Shown: positions 53,298 to 62,446 of the stretch, piece after piece
How the letters are laid out: each line of letters opens with the position of its first letter
How positions within the stretch are numbered: the stretch's first letter is position 1
From: Aequorivita marisscotiae
GTDB lineage: Bacteria > Bacteroidota > Bacteroidia > Flavobacteriales > Flavobacteriaceae
Direction: 5' to 3'
NCBI RefSeq assembly: GCF_029814825.1
Contig: NZ_CP122379.1
Coordinates: 2,823,501 to 2,887,500 of the forward strand
DNA length: 64,000 nt
Made by a program: the position numbers and the translations under genes
Notes under the pieces: generated by a model
The model's input: the letters and a program-made list of their open reading frames with translations, nothing else
Told to the model about the DNA's origin: nothing
The model's database searches: none

Positions 53298-54542
53298 TTA
53301 CTTTTCAAAGGTTTTGAGTGTTTCGGTAATAATAGAAACGCACTGCATTAATTGTTCCTCATTCATTACCAAAGGCGGCGCAAAACGAATAATATTACCG
53401 TGTGTAGGTTTTGCCAACAATCCGTTATCGCGAAGTTTTAAACAGATATTCCAAGCGGTATCGCTATCTTCAGAATCGTTAATTACTATTGCATTTAGCA
53501 AACCTTTTCCGCGAACCAATTTGGTAATCGTGCTAGTTTCAATGTATTTATTCAATTCACTTCGGAATAGTTTTCCAAGATTTTCAGCATTTTCGGCTAA
53601 GTTCTCGTCTTTAACTACACTTAACGCAGCCATCGCTACTGCAGCGGCAACTGGATTTCCACCAAAGGTAGAACCGTGGTTTCCGGGCCGAATAACATCC
53701 ATAATTTCATCATTTGCCAAAACCGCAGACACTGGATAGGCGCCACCGCTTAATGCCTTGCCCAAAACTAAAAGATCTGGTTTTACATTTTCATGGTCAA
53801 CGGCAAGAAGTTTTCCAGTACGAGCAATACCCGTTTGCACTTCATCGGCGATAAAAAGTACGTTGTGTTTTTCGCACAAAGCTTTTGCTTTACTCAAATA
53901 ACCCTCAGAAGGCACATAAACGCCAGCTTCACCTTGAATAGGTTCTACCAAGAATCCAGCAATATTTTTATTGGATTCCAAATGTTTTTCGAGCTGTTCA
54001 TGATTGTTGTATTCAATTTTTATAAAGCCTTTGGTGTAGGGGCCAAAATTCTTTCTGGCAACAGGGTCGTTGCTAAAAGAAATTATAGTGGTGGTTCTAC
54101 CGTGAAAATTATTTTCGCAAACAATAATTTCGGCTTCATTTTCGTCTATTCCCTTTTTTTCGTAGGCCCACTTTCTACAGATTTTTAAAGCGGTTTCTAC
54201 AGCTTCGGCACCTGTATTCATTGGCAATAACTTATCGAAGTTAAAAAACTCGCAAGCAAATTTTTCGTATTTCCCAAGCATATCGTTGTGAAAGGCACGC
54301 GATGTAAGTGCAAGTGTTTTTGCTTGTTGGGTCATTGCATCCACAATTTTTGGATGGCAATGTCCTTGATTTACCGCAGAATAGGCCGAAAGGAAATCGA
54401 AATATTTCTTGCCTTCCACATCCCAAACATACACACCTTCTCCCCTGCTTAAAACTACAGGTAAGGGATGGTAATTGTGGGCTCCGTATTTATTTTCTAA
54501 ATCGATGGCTTTCTGTGAAGCTGTTTGCTCTAAAACTGACAT
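53298..54542 (-). CDS. rocD: Ornithine--oxo-acid aminotransferase
   Basis: The 414-aa class III PLP aminotransferase starts with ENKYGAHNYHPLPVVLSRGEGVYVWD-type sequence and has the PLP Lys in LVLGKALSGGAYP (about 260), with TGAEAVETALK and GSTFGGNPVA motifs. Length and motifs match ornithine aminotransferase, which makes glutamate-5-semialdehyde and glutamate from ornithine and 2-oxoglutarate. The product joins the proline dehydrogenase route (14564) through P5C. It is a single gene on the minus strand. Confidence 0.93.
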   Translation of the reverse strand: MSVLEQTASQKAIDLENKYGAHNYHPLPVVLSRGEGVYVWDVEGKKYFDFLSAYSAVNQGHCHPKIVDAMTQQAKTLALTSRAFHNDMLGKYEKFACEFFNFDKLLPMNTGAEAVETALKICRKWAYEKKGIDENEAEIIVCENNFHGRTTTIISFSNDPVARKNFGPYTKGFIKIEYNNHEQLEKHLESNKNIAGFLVEPIQGEAGVYVPSEGYLSKAKALCEKHNVLFIADEVQTGIARTGKLLAVDHENVKPDLLVLGKALSGGAYPVSAVLANDEIMDVIRPGNHGSTFGGNPVAAAVAMAALSVVKDENLAENAENLGKLFRSELNKYIETSTITKLVRGKGLLNAIVINDSEDSDTAWNICLKLRDNGLLAKPTHGNIIRFAPPLVMNEEQLMQCVSIITETLKTFEK

Positions 54543-54612
54543 AAAATTGTAATATTTTGAAGTAAAAAAGTTGCGATTCCTACTTTATGGAGAGAAATCA
54601 TCCTTGAATTTG

Positions 54613-54620
54613 CAAAATTA
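54613..54620 (-). promoter_or_regulatory. Candidate -7 box for rocD
   Basis: Minus-strand TAATTTTG, 70 bases before the ATG; the -33 element is not clear. Confidence 0.4.
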
Positions 54621-54774
54621 ACGATTATTATCTTTAATCGAAGGATAGGCCGTGTTTTTTGCAAAATTTGAATAAAGAAAGATTGCTTAGTTCGCCAAAT
54701 ATTGAATATTTTAGCCAAAATCATTGTTTAAAATTGCTTCTATTTATACATAGTAGCCCTTACCTTCAACTATT

Positions 54775-56631
54775 ATGAAGCATTATCCTCATATTTTAGA
54801 AGATCTAGAAATTGGTATTTGGGAATACAATATTCAAACTAAGGAAATAGCTTGCAACGAAAACTGGGCTTCGCTTTTAGGCTACACCCGCAAGGAGTTA
54901 GAGCCCATTACCGAAGAAACCTGGACCAATTTATTTCATCCAAAATATTCGGGAAAATCTGGAAAATTATTTAAAGCACATCTTAAAGGAGAAACCAAAC
55001 AATACAAATGCAAAATTAGATTAAAACATAAGGACGGGCATTCGGTTTGGGTTTTAACCCAAGGAAAGGTAGTTGAATGGGACGCAAAAGGAGCGCCGCT
55101 TTTAATGGTAGGTTTTAACAAGGATATAAGCAAAGAAATACACGACCAATTAAGCTTAAAGAAATATAAGGATATATCGGAAATTGCCAGTAATGTGGCA
55201 CAAACAGGGTATTGGGAATTGGATTATATTACAAATTCGTTTTACTGGAGCCCCATGACCAAGGAAATTTATGGCGAAGCATCAGATTTTACTCCCAAAG
55301 CCGATGATGTTTTAAAGTATTTTTCCGAAGGCGAACACAGAGAAACCATTGCACAATCAATAAAAGATGCTGTTTTAAGCAGAAAGAATATTGACCAAGA
55401 GGTACAAATTTATACCAAAAACAATTCCTTAAAGTGGATACGGATAATTGGAATTGCCGAATTTAAAAATGCGAAATGTATTCGTTTGTACGGCATTGTT
55501 CAAGATATTGATACGTTAAAAAAAATTCAGTTAAAGACTGCAATTCAGGAGGAACAGTTTAGACAGACCTTCGAGCACGCCACCATTGGAATGGCCTTAG
55601 TTGGCTTAGACGGCGCTTGGTTAAAGGTAAATGAAGGAATATGCGAGTTTTTGGGATATACAAAAAAAGAACTCTATAAACTAACATTTAAAGATATTAC
55701 CCATCCGGCAGATCTTGATAAGGATATGAAATACCTTGTGGAGTTGCTAAATAATAAGCGCAAAAACTATGAAATGGAAAAACGCTATATCTGTAAAAAT
55801 GGCGAAATAGTTTGGGCGCATTTATCGGTTTCTTTGGTTAGGGACGACCGTGGTAAGGCCTTGCATTTTGTATCGCAAATATTAGATATAAATGAAAATA
55901 AATTGTTGAACGATGCCATGCAAGAACAAAATAACAGGCTTATTAACTTTGCATATATCGTGTCTCATAATTTAAGATCGCACACGGGCAATATTGCAAT
56001 GCTGTTGGAACTATTGGCTTCAGAAGACCCAAAATTAGCAGAAAACGAATTTCTTGTTCACCTTAAATCTGCTTCCGATAATCTTAATGAAACTGTAAAG
56101 CACCTTAACGAAGTTGTTGTAATTAATACCAAAATTTACGATAATTTAGAACCCTTAAACCTGCACCAATTTATTGAAAAAGCTTTGCTGAATATTCAAG
56201 GGTTAATAGCATCTACCGATAGTGTTATTGTTAATAATTGCAGTCCAGATATTTATATTGCAGGAATTCCGGCTTATTTAGATAGTATTCTGCTCAATTT
56301 TTTAACCAATGCCATTAAATACCGTTCCCCAGATCGCATCCCCAACATTGAAATTTCAACAGAAAACACAATACGTTTTGTTGTATTAAAAATAAAAGAC
56401 AACGGCTCCGGTATAAATTTAAAACGAGATGGCGCCAAGTTATTTGGAATGTATAAAACCTTTCACGATAACGAAGATTCTCGCGGTATCGGACTATTTA
56501 TAACCAAAAACCAAGTAGAAGTCCTAGGCGGAAAAATTGAAGTAAAGAGTGAAGTAGGCAAAGGCACTGAGTTTAGCATCTATTTCTTAAAATCAAAAAA
56601 AAAAAGCAAATCCTTAACCCCAATTAAATAA
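54775..56631 (+). CDS. PAS-domain sensor histidine kinase
   Basis: The 618-aa soluble kinase has three PAS/PAC units (about 1-125, 135-255 and 262-380), each with a WA-LGYTRKEL-like or GEIVWAHL-like segment, then an H-box in YIVSHNLRSHTGN (His about 395) and a HATPase domain with NFLTNAIKYR, DNGSGI and GIGLFITK boxes. There is no transmembrane helix, so it senses cytoplasmic signals. It is followed after 11 bases by a receiver gene, a likely cognate pair. The SHNLRSH box differs from the usual SHNLRSP. Confidence 0.92.
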   Translation: MKHYPHILEDLEIGIWEYNIQTKEIACNENWASLLGYTRKELEPITEETWTNLFHPKYSGKSGKLFKAHLKGETKQYKCKIRLKHKDGHSVWVLTQGKVVEWDAKGAPLLMVGFNKDISKEIHDQLSLKKYKDISEIASNVAQTGYWELDYITNSFYWSPMTKEIYGEASDFTPKADDVLKYFSEGEHRETIAQSIKDAVLSRKNIDQEVQIYTKNNSLKWIRIIGIAEFKNAKCIRLYGIVQDIDTLKKIQLKTAIQEEQFRQTFEHATIGMALVGLDGAWLKVNEGICEFLGYTKKELYKLTFKDITHPADLDKDMKYLVELLNNKRKNYEMEKRYICKNGEIVWAHLSVSLVRDDRGKALHFVSQILDINENKLLNDAMQEQNNRLINFAYIVSHNLRSHTGNIAMLLELLASEDPKLAENEFLVHLKSASDNLNETVKHLNEVVVINTKIYDNLEPLNLHQFIEKALLNIQGLIASTDSVIVNNCSPDIYIAGIPAYLDSILLNFLTNAIKYRSPDRIPNIEISTENTIRFVVLKIKDNGSGINLKRDGAKLFGMYKTFHDNEDSRGIGLFITKNQVEVLGGKIEVKSEVGKGTEFSIYFLKSKKKSKSLTPIK

Positions 56632-56642
56632 AAGAAACTAGT

Positions 56643-57035
56643 ATGAAAAAGATAAATTTAGCATGTATTATAGACGACGACCCTATTTTTGTGTTTGGAG
56701 CAAAAAAAGTAATGCAATTGGCCAACTTTTGCCAAAGTTTTATGGTGTTTCCAAATGGAAAGGAGGCATTGGTCAAATTAAAGGCAATTATAGAGAGTGG
56801 TGAAAATTTACCCGAAATTATGTTGCTCGATTTAAATATGCCCGTTATGGACGGGTGGCAGTTTTTAGAAGAATTTACGTCTATCCCAACTCCTAAAAAA
56901 ATTCAGATTTATATTGTGAGTTCTTCTTTGGATCCTGAAGATATAGAACGTGCCAAAGACTTTAAGAGCGTAAACGATTATATTATAAAACCTATTGCAA
57001 TAGAGAACATTATCGATATAACCAAAGATATTTAA
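56643..57035 (+). CDS. Single-domain response regulator
   Basis: The 130-aa CheY-like protein has the acidic triplet DDD (11-13), phosphoacceptor Asp63 in MLLDLNMPVMDG and the conserved Lys in DYIIKPIA (about 117). It has no output domain. Lying 11 bases after the PAS kinase, it is probably its cognate partner, acting through protein contacts or a phosphorelay. Confidence 0.9.
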   Translation: MKKINLACIIDDDPIFVFGAKKVMQLANFCQSFMVFPNGKEALVKLKAIIESGENLPEIMLLDLNMPVMDGWQFLEEFTSIPTPKKIQIYIVSSSLDPEDIERAKDFKSVNDYIIKPIAIENIIDITKDI

Positions 57036-57099
57036 AGACTCATTTCTTAAAATAAATTAATGATATTCTCAAAGTTTCGGTTTAATGCTAAAAACATTC

Positions 57100-57107
57100 T
57101 ATTTTTG
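57100..57107 (+). promoter_or_regulatory. -7 box immediately before rlmD
   Basis: TATTTTTG ends five bases before the ATG at 57113, implying a leaderless or near-leaderless transcript; TTTCGG at 57075-57080 is a weak -33 candidate. Confidence 0.5.
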
Positions 57108-57112
57108 CGCCT

Positions 57113-58522
57113 ATGGCAAGAAAAGATAAGAGGGTGATTTTAGAAAATCTAGAAGTTATAGATGCTGGCGCAAAAGGAAAAGCTGTTGCTAAAGCACCAG
57201 ATGGCAGGGTTGTTTTTATAGATAATGCCGTGCCAGGCGATGTGGTTGCTGTACAAACCCATAAAAAGCGCAAGGCTTACTACGAAGGCTCTGCTATTTC
57301 CATTTCAAAATATTCCGAAAAAAGAACCGAACCTGTTTGTCCGCACTTCGGTACCTGTGGCGGATGTAAATGGCAAAACATGGCGTACGAGCATCAGTTG
57401 TTTTACAAGCAAAAGGAAGTTACCCAAAATTTAACACGGATCGCGAAAGTGGCTTTACCGCCCATTGACCCAATTCTTGGCTCAGAAAAACAATATTTTT
57501 ATCGGAACAAAATGGAATTTTCTTTTAGCGATAGCAAATGGCTAACGCTCGAGGAAATTAAAAGCGATAAAATTATTGATAACCGAAATGCTTTGGGCTT
57601 CCATATTCCGGGGATGTGGGATAAAATTTTGGATCTTGATATTTGCTATCTGCAGGCCGACCCAAGCAATGCCATTCGCGATTTTGTAAAGGCGAAAGCT
57701 GAAGAATTAAAACTATCGTTCTTCAACACCAGAAATCAGGAAGGATTTTTACGCACTTTAATGATTCGTACGTCTTCAACTGGAGAAACTATGATCTTGT
57801 TGCAATTTTTTCACGAAGATGAAGAGAATAGAAAACTTCTTTTAAACGCTATTGCTGAAGAATTTCCACAGACAACTTCACTTTTATACGTAATTAATTC
57901 CAAAGGAAACGATACGCTCTACGATCAAAAAATTGAGCTTTTCTATGGAAGGGATCATATTTTTGAAGAAATGGAAGGTTTAAAGTTTAAGATAAATGCC
58001 AAATCTTTTTACCAAACCAATAGCGAACAAGCATATCAATTATATAAAATAACGCGCAACTTTGCAGACCTGAGTGGCACTGAATTGGTGTACGATCTTT
58101 ACACCGGAACTGGAACCATTGCCCAGTTTGTGGCCAAAAAAGCAAAACGAGTAATTGGTGTAGAATCTGTACCGGACGCCATTGAAGCCGCAAAGGCAAA
58201 TGCAAAGTTAAACAATATTGAAAACGTAGAATTTTACGTCGGTGATATGAAAAAGGTCTTTAATGAAGAGTTCACCAACAAACACGGAAAACCTGATGTG
58301 GTAATTACAGATCCACCGCGAGACGGTATGCACGCAGACGTTGTTGCGCAACTTCTTAATTTAGGTTCAGAAAAAATTGTATATGTAAGTTGCAATAGCG
58401 CAACCCAAGCGCGCGATTTGGCGTTACTGGATTTAAAATATAAAGTTACCAAAGTGCAGCCAGTAGATATGTTTCCGCAAACCCATCACGTTGAAAATGT
58501 TGTACTTTTGGAAAAGCGTTGA
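57113..58522 (+). CDS. rlmD: 23S rRNA (uracil(1939)-C(5))-methyltransferase RlmD
   Basis: The 469-aa protein has an N-terminal TRAM domain (about 1-65), an Fe-S cluster site CPHFGTCGGC (about 77-86) plus a further Cys, a central domain, and a SAM-binding domain with LYTGTGTIAQF and the TDPPRDGMH motif. The catalytic Cys is in VYVSCNSAT. It belongs to the RumA/RlmD/TrmA family. Family members in Bacteroidota are called RlmD; a few may be RlmCD type, so substrate position is not fully settled. Confidence 0.9.
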   Translation: MARKDKRVILENLEVIDAGAKGKAVAKAPDGRVVFIDNAVPGDVVAVQTHKKRKAYYEGSAISISKYSEKRTEPVCPHFGTCGGCKWQNMAYEHQLFYKQKEVTQNLTRIAKVALPPIDPILGSEKQYFYRNKMEFSFSDSKWLTLEEIKSDKIIDNRNALGFHIPGMWDKILDLDICYLQADPSNAIRDFVKAKAEELKLSFFNTRNQEGFLRTLMIRTSSTGETMILLQFFHEDEENRKLLLNAIAEEFPQTTSLLYVINSKGNDTLYDQKIELFYGRDHIFEEMEGLKFKINAKSFYQTNSEQAYQLYKITRNFADLSGTELVYDLYTGTGTIAQFVAKKAKRVIGVESVPDAIEAAKANAKLNNIENVEFYVGDMKKVFNEEFTNKHGKPDVVITDPPRDGMHADVVAQLLNLGSEKIVYVSCNSATQARDLALLDLKYKVTKVQPVDMFPQTHHVENVVLLEKR

Positions 58523-58549
58523 TTTTTTTCTAAAAAACACGAATCATAA

Positions 58550-59047
58550 ATGATTAAAAAAATATTTCTATTCGCACTTATTGTTTTTGCCTTTAAAGGC
58601 TGTACAAAGGACGACATCTGCCCCGAAGGAACTGCAACCACGGCTAAATTGGTAATTACTTTTAACGATATTGCAAATCCGGTAAATGAAAAAAAGGTGA
58701 ATGTTTTAAGTGTAAAAACAGATTATGAAGACAGTGTTGAAGTAATATCGCTAACCGAAACCGGGGAAATTGCAATACCGCTCAGTACAACCTCAGATAC
58801 AACAAAGTACCAATTTATTAAAACCACTTATACATCAACCGACACTATTACCAATACAGACAGAGTTATGTTTGTTTACCAAAGACGTATTGGTTACGTA
58901 AACCGTGCCTGCGGATTTAATACTGAATATTTTAATCTAGAGCCAGTTTTAGAACCTGAAGGAAACGATAACTGGATACAGGAAATAATTGTAAAACGAG
59001 ATACTGTTAATGACGAAAATAGCGCCCACATTACTATGCTGCATTAG
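58550..59047 (+). CDS. DUF6452-like lipoprotein
   Basis: The 165-aa protein has a signal peptide and lipobox (FAFKGC, Cys18) and a beta-rich domain with several conserved-looking Thr/Ser strands and Cys residues (CPEG, VNRACGF). It lies 27 bases after rlmD. Its end overlaps the next gene by 38 bases. I recall such genes as the DUF6452/DUF6048 pair next to rlmD in flavobacteria, but the function is not known. Confidence 0.8.
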   Translation: MIKKIFLFALIVFAFKGCTKDDICPEGTATTAKLVITFNDIANPVNEKKVNVLSVKTDYEDSVEVISLTETGEIAIPLSTTSDTTKYQFIKTTYTSTDTITNTDRVMFVYQRRIGYVNRACGFNTEYFNLEPVLEPEGNDNWIQEIIVKRDTVNDENSAHITMLH

Positions 59048-59750
59048 TCTTTTTTGCAGCACCCAATTTCTGGTGGCGCAAAAAAAGAGTGAAGTTGCTG
59101 CCGACACAGTGCCAAAAATTGAAAAATTTGGGCTACGTGTGGGAGTTGATTTGGCAAAACCCTTGCGAACACTAATTGAAGACGGTTATTCCGGATTTGA
59201 AATTGTTGGCGATTTTCGGGTAACCAAAAAGTTTTACGCAGCTGTTGAACTCGGCAACGAAAATAAAGATTGGAACGAACCTTATATTTCTGCAAATACA
59301 AGCGGAAGTTATGCTAAAATTGGTTTTGATTACAATGCATACGAAAACTGGCTGGGGATGGAAAATGCCATTACTCTTGGTATGCGGTATGGAATTTCGA
59401 CTTTTACTCAAAAATTAATCAGTTATCGCATCTACACAGACAACCCTGCATTTCCGACCGAAACTATTTACGATCCTCAAGTATTTAGCGGGCTTTCGGC
59501 TCATTGGGCAGAAGTAATTATAAGTGTTAAAACCGAAATCCTAAACAATCTATACTTGTCTCTAAACGTTCAATTGAAACGGAAAATTTCAGAAACAGAA
59601 CCGGATAATTTTGCGAATTTATACATTCCCGGCTTCAATAGAACCTACGATTATAGCCAATTTGGTGTTGGTTATGGATATTCACTTTCGTATTTGATTC
59701 CAATTTTTAAGAAAACTGAACTTTCGCAAAAGGAAAGTCCGGCGCCATAA
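59010..59750 (+). CDS. DUF6048-like outer membrane beta-barrel protein
   Basis: The 246-aa protein has a signal peptide (APTLLCCISLFCSTQFLVAQ region) and a beta-barrel pattern of alternating strands with GLRVGVDLAKPL, FYAAVELGNENKDW and GVGYGYSLSYLIPIF. It starts 38 bases inside the DUF6452-like lipoprotein gene, in another frame. The start ATGACGAAAATAGCG is the only one that keeps the signal peptide. Co-translation suggests a lipoprotein and barrel partner pair at the outer membrane, an inference. Confidence 0.8.
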   Translation: MTKIAPTLLCCISLFCSTQFLVAQKKSEVAADTVPKIEKFGLRVGVDLAKPLRTLIEDGYSGFEIVGDFRVTKKFYAAVELGNENKDWNEPYISANTSGSYAKIGFDYNAYENWLGMENAITLGMRYGISTFTQKLISYRIYTDNPAFPTETIYDPQVFSGLSAHWAEVIISVKTEILNNLYLSLNVQLKRKISETEPDNFANLYIPGFNRTYDYSQFGVGYGYSLSYLIPIFKKTELSQKESPAP

Positions 59751-59769
59751 CCTATTCTGATATAAATAA

Positions 59770-60927
59770 TTATTTTTTACTAGCTTTCCTACTACCCTCA
59801 TACATTTCATAACGCACAAGTTTAGCCTCCAGCTTTCCGTTAAAAAGTTTTATTTTTCTTGAAGGTCGAAGCCCCACATATTTTAACGCTTCCAAGTTTG
59901 AAGTAATCATCCAAGCCTGTGTGCCGGGGTAGTTGCGCTTTAACGTATTGCCAATAGCACTGTAAAACTCCTCCACATCCTTCACTGAAATTCGTTCATC
60001 GTAGGGTGGATTAAAAACCATATAAAGTGCTTTGTCTCCCTCCTTTTCACTTTCAAAAAAATCTTGCTTTTTTACCTCGATAAAATCTTGAAGATTGGCG
60101 CTTTTAACATTTTCCTTTGATTTGTGCACCGCCACTGGGTCGGAATCGTAGCCGTAAATTTTATGGGGGAAATCTCGCACCTTTTTTAGGGCAGCTTCTT
60201 CTATTTTTTCATATAAATCTACATCAAAATCCGGCCAAGTTTCAAAACCAAATTCATCGCGATTTAAGTTCGGTGGAATGTTACAAGCAATCATTGCCGC
60301 TTCAGTAAGCATGGTACCTCCTCCGCACATTGGATCTAAGAAATTGCACTGGCCTTGCCAACCCGCCAGCATTAAAACACCAGCTGCAAGCACCTCGTTA
60401 ATGGGCGCAAGCGTGCTCTCTACTTTATACCCGCGTTTGTGAAGCGATTCGCCCGAACTGTCTAACGAAACTGTACAAATATTTCTGTCAATATGAATGT
60501 TTATCCGCAAAGTAGGGTGATCTAAATCTACATCCGGCCGTATGCCTTCCCTATCGCGAAAACGATCTACAATGGCATCTTTGGTTTTAAGTGAAATATA
60601 TTGCGAATGCGTAAAAACTTCAGAAAACACTGTAGCATTTACCGCCAGTGAGCCTTTTACATCCATATAGTTTTCCCACGGCATTTCGTATATTTTTTTG
60701 TACAAATCTTCATCGGTAAAAATATTGAAAGCCGAAATAGGTTTTAAAATTTTAATCGCCGTGCGGCAGCAAAGATTGGCTTTATACATAAACCCGGTAT
60801 CGCCTTCAAACGAAACATTTCGCACGCCAATTTCTACAGATGAAGCTCCCAATTGGCGGAGTTCCTGTGCGAGTAATTCCTCCATTCCGAAGAGGGTTTT
60901 AGCAACCATTTTAAAATTTTGTACCAT
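59770..60927 (-). CDS. THUMP-domain class I RNA methyltransferase
   Basis: The 385-aa protein has an N-terminal ferredoxin-like/THUMP region (about 1-155) and a Rossmann-fold methyltransferase domain with LDPMCGGGTMLTEAA and the catalytic NPPYDERI (about 310). It resembles the RlmL N-terminal half / YpsC family that makes N2-methylguanine in 23S rRNA. It is a single gene, converging on the DUF6048 gene (20-base gap). The exact modified base is not provable here. Confidence 0.9.
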   Translation of the reverse strand: MVQNFKMVAKTLFGMEELLAQELRQLGASSVEIGVRNVSFEGDTGFMYKANLCCRTAIKILKPISAFNIFTDEDLYKKIYEMPWENYMDVKGSLAVNATVFSEVFTHSQYISLKTKDAIVDRFRDREGIRPDVDLDHPTLRINIHIDRNICTVSLDSSGESLHKRGYKVESTLAPINEVLAAGVLMLAGWQGQCNFLDPMCGGGTMLTEAAMIACNIPPNLNRDEFGFETWPDFDVDLYEKIEEAALKKVRDFPHKIYGYDSDPVAVHKSKENVKSANLQDFIEVKKQDFFESEKEGDKALYMVFNPPYDERISVKDVEEFYSAIGNTLKRNYPGTQAWMITSNLEALKYVGLRPSRKIKLFNGKLEAKLVRYEMYEGSRKASKK

Positions 60928-61020
60928 ACTTTATCCCTCCAAAGGCAGGGAACTTTTTAATTAATTGTATATTTTAATGAAATTAAAAAACTTCCATTTA
61001 ATAAGGCCACAAAAATACAG

Positions 61021-61028
61021 TATTTTTG
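61021..61028 (+). promoter_or_regulatory. -7 box of the methyltransferase / ZIP pair
   Basis: TATTTTTG, 18 bases before the ATG at 61047. It shows that the longer frame starting at the TTG in this box (61026) is not translated. Confidence 0.55.
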
Positions 61029-61046
61029 CAGGGCGAAACGAAAACT

Positions 61047-61778
61047 ATGCAAAAAGAAAAAGATAATTGGTACGCTTCGTGGTTTAACACCCCTTATTAC
61101 CACATACTCTACAAGGACAGAAACCATAGGGAAGCGGCTCTATTTATGAACAAGCTTACCACATTTTTAAATTTAAAGCCAAATGATACAATCTTAGATT
61201 TAGCTTGTGGAAAAGGAAGACATTCCAAATATCTCTACAAACAGGGGTTTCATGTTACCGGAGTAGATCTTTCGGAGGAAAGCATACGCTATGCAAAACA
61301 GTACGAAAAACCAAATCTTCATTTTAAGGTGTACGATATGTGTTTGCCCTACACACAACAGTTTGATGCGGTTTTTAATTTGTTTACAAGCTTTGGATAT
61401 TTTGAAAACGAAGTGGATAATTTAAGAACCATAAAAGCCATTAAGGCTGAACTAAAGCCAGCCGGTTTTGGTGTAATCGATTTTTTAAATGCCGAATTGG
61501 CAATAAAAAATTTAATGCCTTCGGAACAAAAGAAGCTGGGCGGCATTGTTTTCCATATTGAAAAATACGTGGAAGATGGATATATTATTAAAAACATTCG
61601 CTTTACTGACCAAGGAGAAGAATATTTTTATACCGAGCGTGTAAGAGCTTTAACTTTGGAGGATTTTCAGGCGTATTTTGATGAGGCTTCTGTAGAATTA
61701 AAGCACGTATTTGGCGATTATCAACTCAATAAATTCAATAAAAATACCTCCGAACGATTAATACTAATTTTTAATTAA
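61047..61778 (+). CDS. SAM-dependent methyltransferase (class I)
   Basis: The 243-aa protein has the Rossmann motif I ILDLACGKGRHSKYL, an acidic motif II (VTGVDLSEES) and LFTSFGYF, the pattern of small-molecule or nonribosomal methyltransferases (Methyltransf_25 type). The substrate is unknown. I start at ATG 61047, not the TTG in the -7 box. Its last base overlaps the ZIP transporter start (TAATG), so the two are co-transcribed. Confidence 0.85.
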   Translation: MQKEKDNWYASWFNTPYYHILYKDRNHREAALFMNKLTTFLNLKPNDTILDLACGKGRHSKYLYKQGFHVTGVDLSEESIRYAKQYEKPNLHFKVYDMCLPYTQQFDAVFNLFTSFGYFENEVDNLRTIKAIKAELKPAGFGVIDFLNAELAIKNLMPSEQKKLGGIVFHIEKYVEDGYIIKNIRFTDQGEEYFYTERVRALTLEDFQAYFDEASVELKHVFGDYQLNKFNKNTSERLILIFN

Positions 61779-62446
61779 TGAATTATTTATTGCTTTTTTT
61801 ATCCGTAGCCATCGGATATTTTGTCGCACTTTTTTTAAAGAAAAGAGAATTGCGAAATATGGAGGTTTTTCTGGCATTTAGCGGTGCATTTTTATTATCT
61901 ATAACAGTCTTTGAGCTTTTGCCCCACGTATTTGAAAACCATTCAAAAAGTATTGGAGTTTATATAATGCTCGGTATTTTATTACAAATATTCTTAGAAT
62001 TCTTTTCAAAAGGAGCCGAACACGGCCACGTACATTTACATTCTGAAGCCAAACATTTTCCTTGGATTTTATTTATAAGTTTAAGCATTCACGCTTTTAT
62101 GGAGGGCTTTCCAATTTCGGAACACAATAATTTATTAATTGCCATAATTATCCATAAAATTCCTGTAGCTATAATTTTATCCTTTTTCTTTATTACCGCC
62201 GGATACAAAAAATCTACTACCCTACTCTTTCTTTTCTTTTTCGCGATTATGACGCCTTTGGGAAGTTTTATTTCTACCAATTACAACCTAATTCATCAAT
62301 ATGAAACCCCCATCACAGCAGTGGTAATTGGGATATTTCTTCATGTATCAACTACAATTCTATTTGAAAGCTCAAAAAATCACAAGTTCAATCTTTCGAA
62401 GATGACGGCAGTAATTTTAGCGGTTATAATTGCGTATTTTATTTAA
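61778..62446 (+). CDS. ZIP-family metal transporter
   Basis: The 222-aa protein has about seven hydrophobic helices with His-rich loops: EHGHVHLHSEAKH (cytoplasmic metal-rich stretch), SIHAFMEGFPI and IIIHKIPVAI, the TM4/TM5 metal path of ZIP proteins. It would import zinc or another divalent metal. It overlaps the methyltransferase by one base and the convergent helicase by three bases. Confidence 0.87.
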   Translation: MNYLLLFLSVAIGYFVALFLKKRELRNMEVFLAFSGAFLLSITVFELLPHVFENHSKSIGVYIMLGILLQIFLEFFSKGAEHGHVHLHSEAKHFPWILFISLSIHAFMEGFPISEHNNLLIAIIIHKIPVAIILSFFFITAGYKKSTTLLFLFFFAIMTPLGSFISTNYNLIHQYETPITAVVIGIFLHVSTTILFESSKNHKFNLSKMTAVILAVIIAYFI

